A DNA stretch of 64,000 nt from an uncultured Collinsella sp. (GTDB lineage: Bacteria; Actinomycetota; Coriobacteriia; Coriobacteriales; Coriobacteriaceae): the NCBI GenBank assembly GCA_958352845.1, contig CATWQC010000005.1, positions 1 to 64,000 on the forward strand, read 5' to 3'. The notes beneath the pieces were generated by a model. The model searched no databases and had not been told where the DNA came from. It saw only the letters and a list, made by a program, of their open reading frames with translations. The translations under genes and the position numbers were made by a program. Below, one piece after another: positions 62,784-64,000 of the stretch. The first letter of the stretch is position 1. Each line of letters starts with the position of its first letter.

Positions 62784-64000
62784 CTACGGCCGCTCGTTGG
62801 GAGCCAGGCGCTGCATCTTGCTCACAGCCTTAAACTTGGTGAACAGCGGCACATACTCAAAGCTCACGTTGGAGTTCTCCAGGCCATACCAGCGCGCAGG
62901 CGTGCCGGCGGCGCGGCGGATGATGTACTTGAGCGTGATGGCCGTACGCTCGCTCGGCTCCACGTCGCTTTCGGGCGCCAGAAGCTTACGGATCATGACG
63001 AACTTGAACGTACCGATGTTGCCCGGATCCTTGTAGACCGAGTAGTCATGCGTCTGCGGCGGCAGCTCGCCGGTGGCAGCCAGGTCCTGAACAACCTGAC
63101 GCAGGTAGGCATTGACGCGCTGGTTGATCTTGTAGCCCAGGTACAGATGCACGCGGAACACGTAGTCGGTGCCGAACGTCTCAACAGAATAGGCAAAGGT
63201 GTGCGGTTCGTCCATGGTCTCGACATTCACAAACCACCAGGCGTGGGCACGCTTGGGATGCTTGTCCAAGATCGAGTAGACGATATCGCGGTCGATGTAG
63301 TCGGTATGGGTGTCCTTGGTCAGGTACACGATGTTGTCGCTCATGCGCTCGTAACGGTCGTCGTCGCGCAGACGCTTGAGCTGCGGCAGGTAGCTACGCA
63401 GCGGCAGCAGCGTAAACTGGCGCTGCTCGACCGCCGTGCCGTTGTACCAGCACACCATAATGCCCATGATGAGTGCAGCCATGAGGATGGTGAAGTAGCC
63501 GCCGTGGAAGAACTTGGTGAGCGAGCTCACAAAGAAGAAGCCTTCGAGCAAAAGGAAGAAGGCCGCGAAGATCCACGGAGCAACCTTGAGCTTGCGCTCC
63601 TCGTGCAGGTAGAAGAAGAGCAGCAGCGTGGTGCACATCATAGTCAGCGTAATGGCAAGGCCGTACGCGGCTTCCATATGCGCCGAGTTCTGGAACAGCA
63701 GCACCACGATGACGCAGCCGACAAGCATGACGTTGTTGACCATGGGGATGTAGAGCTGGCCTTTGGTCTCGGCAGGGTAGAAGACCTGCATGTGCGGCAT
63801 GAGGTCCAGACGGCTGGCCTCGGACACCAGCGAGAATGCACCGGTGATGAGCGCCTGCGAGGCAATGATGGCCGCGACGGTGGAAAGGCCTACGGCAAAC
63901 GGGCGCAGGCCCGGGGCGAGCATCTGGTAGAACGGGTTGAGGTCGGCAATGCCCATGAGCTCGGGGTTGGCAGCGTTGTTCATAAGCCAAGCGCCCTGGC
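62784..64000 (-). CDS. kup: Potassium transporter Kup, partial (5' end outside the window)
   Basis: The frame runs off the window; the visible C-terminal part is about 405 residues, where full Kup is about 620-660. Seen are the QGAWLMNN segment, membrane helices (VIASQALITGAFSL, VMLVGCVIVVLLF, MVCWYNGT) and the long C-terminal cytoplasmic domain. K+:H+ symport is typical of the family. The neighbouring kinase and regulator may control it. Confidence 0.93.
   Translation of the reverse strand, partial: QGAWLMNNAANPELMGIADLNPFYQMLAPGLRPFAVGLSTVAAIIASQALITGAFSLVSEASRLDLMPHMQVFYPAETKGQLYIPMVNNVMLVGCVIVVLLFQNSAHMEAAYGLAITLTMMCTTLLLFFYLHEERKLKVAPWIFAAFFLLLEGFFFVSSLTKFFHGGYFTILMAALIMGIMVCWYNGTAVEQRQFTLLPLRSYLPQLKRLRDDDRYERMSDNIVYLTKDTHTDYIDRDIVYSILDKHPKRAHAWWFVNVETMDEPHTFAYSVETFGTDYVFRVHLYLGYKINQRVNAYLRQVVQDLAATGELPPQTHDYSVYKDPGNIGTFKFVMIRKLLAPESDVEPSERTAITLKYIIRRAAGTPARWYGLENSNVSFEYVPLFTKFKAVSKMQRLAPNERP

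Overview
The window looks like a chromosome segment of a high-GC Gram-positive gut bacterium of the Collinsella/Coriobacteriia type. This is inferred from the conserved block prfA-prmC-tsaC-upp-atpIBEFHAGDC-murA, the saccharolytic gene content (mannose-family PTS, glpK, talC), an OFA-type transporter, and the dense intergenic repeats; no rRNA or other marker in the window fixes the species.

Layout. From 0.1 to 4.4 kb lie a phosphohexomutase, a homocysteine methyltransferase with a DtxR/MntR-type repressor, and peptidase T. From 4.5 to 21.5 kb the minus strand carries prfA, prmC, a HigBA-type toxin-antitoxin pair, tsaC, glpK, upp, the whole F1Fo ATP synthase operon, murA and an LCP cell-wall ligase. 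From 21.7 to 33 kb there is a mixed set: an M20 peptidase, a polar amino-acid ABC transporter, an aldose epimerase, a membrane protein, a DHA1 efflux carrier, a low-molecular-weight phosphatase, a DUF4143 ATPase and a pyridoxal kinase. From 33.4 to 37.7 kb a MarR repressor is coupled to a heterodimeric ABC exporter. From 38.3 to 43.8 kb there is a diguanylate cyclase and a LysR-controlled SDR/OFA-MFS/Gfo-Idh-MocA cluster. From 44.2 to 47.3 kb are tex and a transaldolase-family gene. From 47.9 to 57 kb is a probable accessory island: an RpiR regulator and HAD phosphatase divergent from an eight-gene catabolic operon (MFS, class II aldolase, PTS IIA-IIB-IIC-IID, aldo/keto reductase, esterase). 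A broken HAD gene lies at its left edge. From 57.4 to 64 kb are rlmKL, a KdpDE-like two-component system and kup, which runs off the window.

The most unusual material is between the genes. Four copies of a composite structured repeat (about 4.5-4.76, 20.17-20.38, 26.16-26.33 and 33.1-33.42 kb) share a stem architecture in which paired bases change together between copies; two end exactly at a stop codon. A second family of 35-bp palindromes, a three-copy 62-bp tandem repeat and several long hairpins fill other gaps. Among the proteins, RlmKL has a degenerate first methyltransferase domain, PrmC has an insertion of about 120 residues, and the KdpD-like kinase lacks the N-terminal KdpD/USP part and sits next to kup.

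Gene functions are assigned from motifs recognised by eye; no database search was run.
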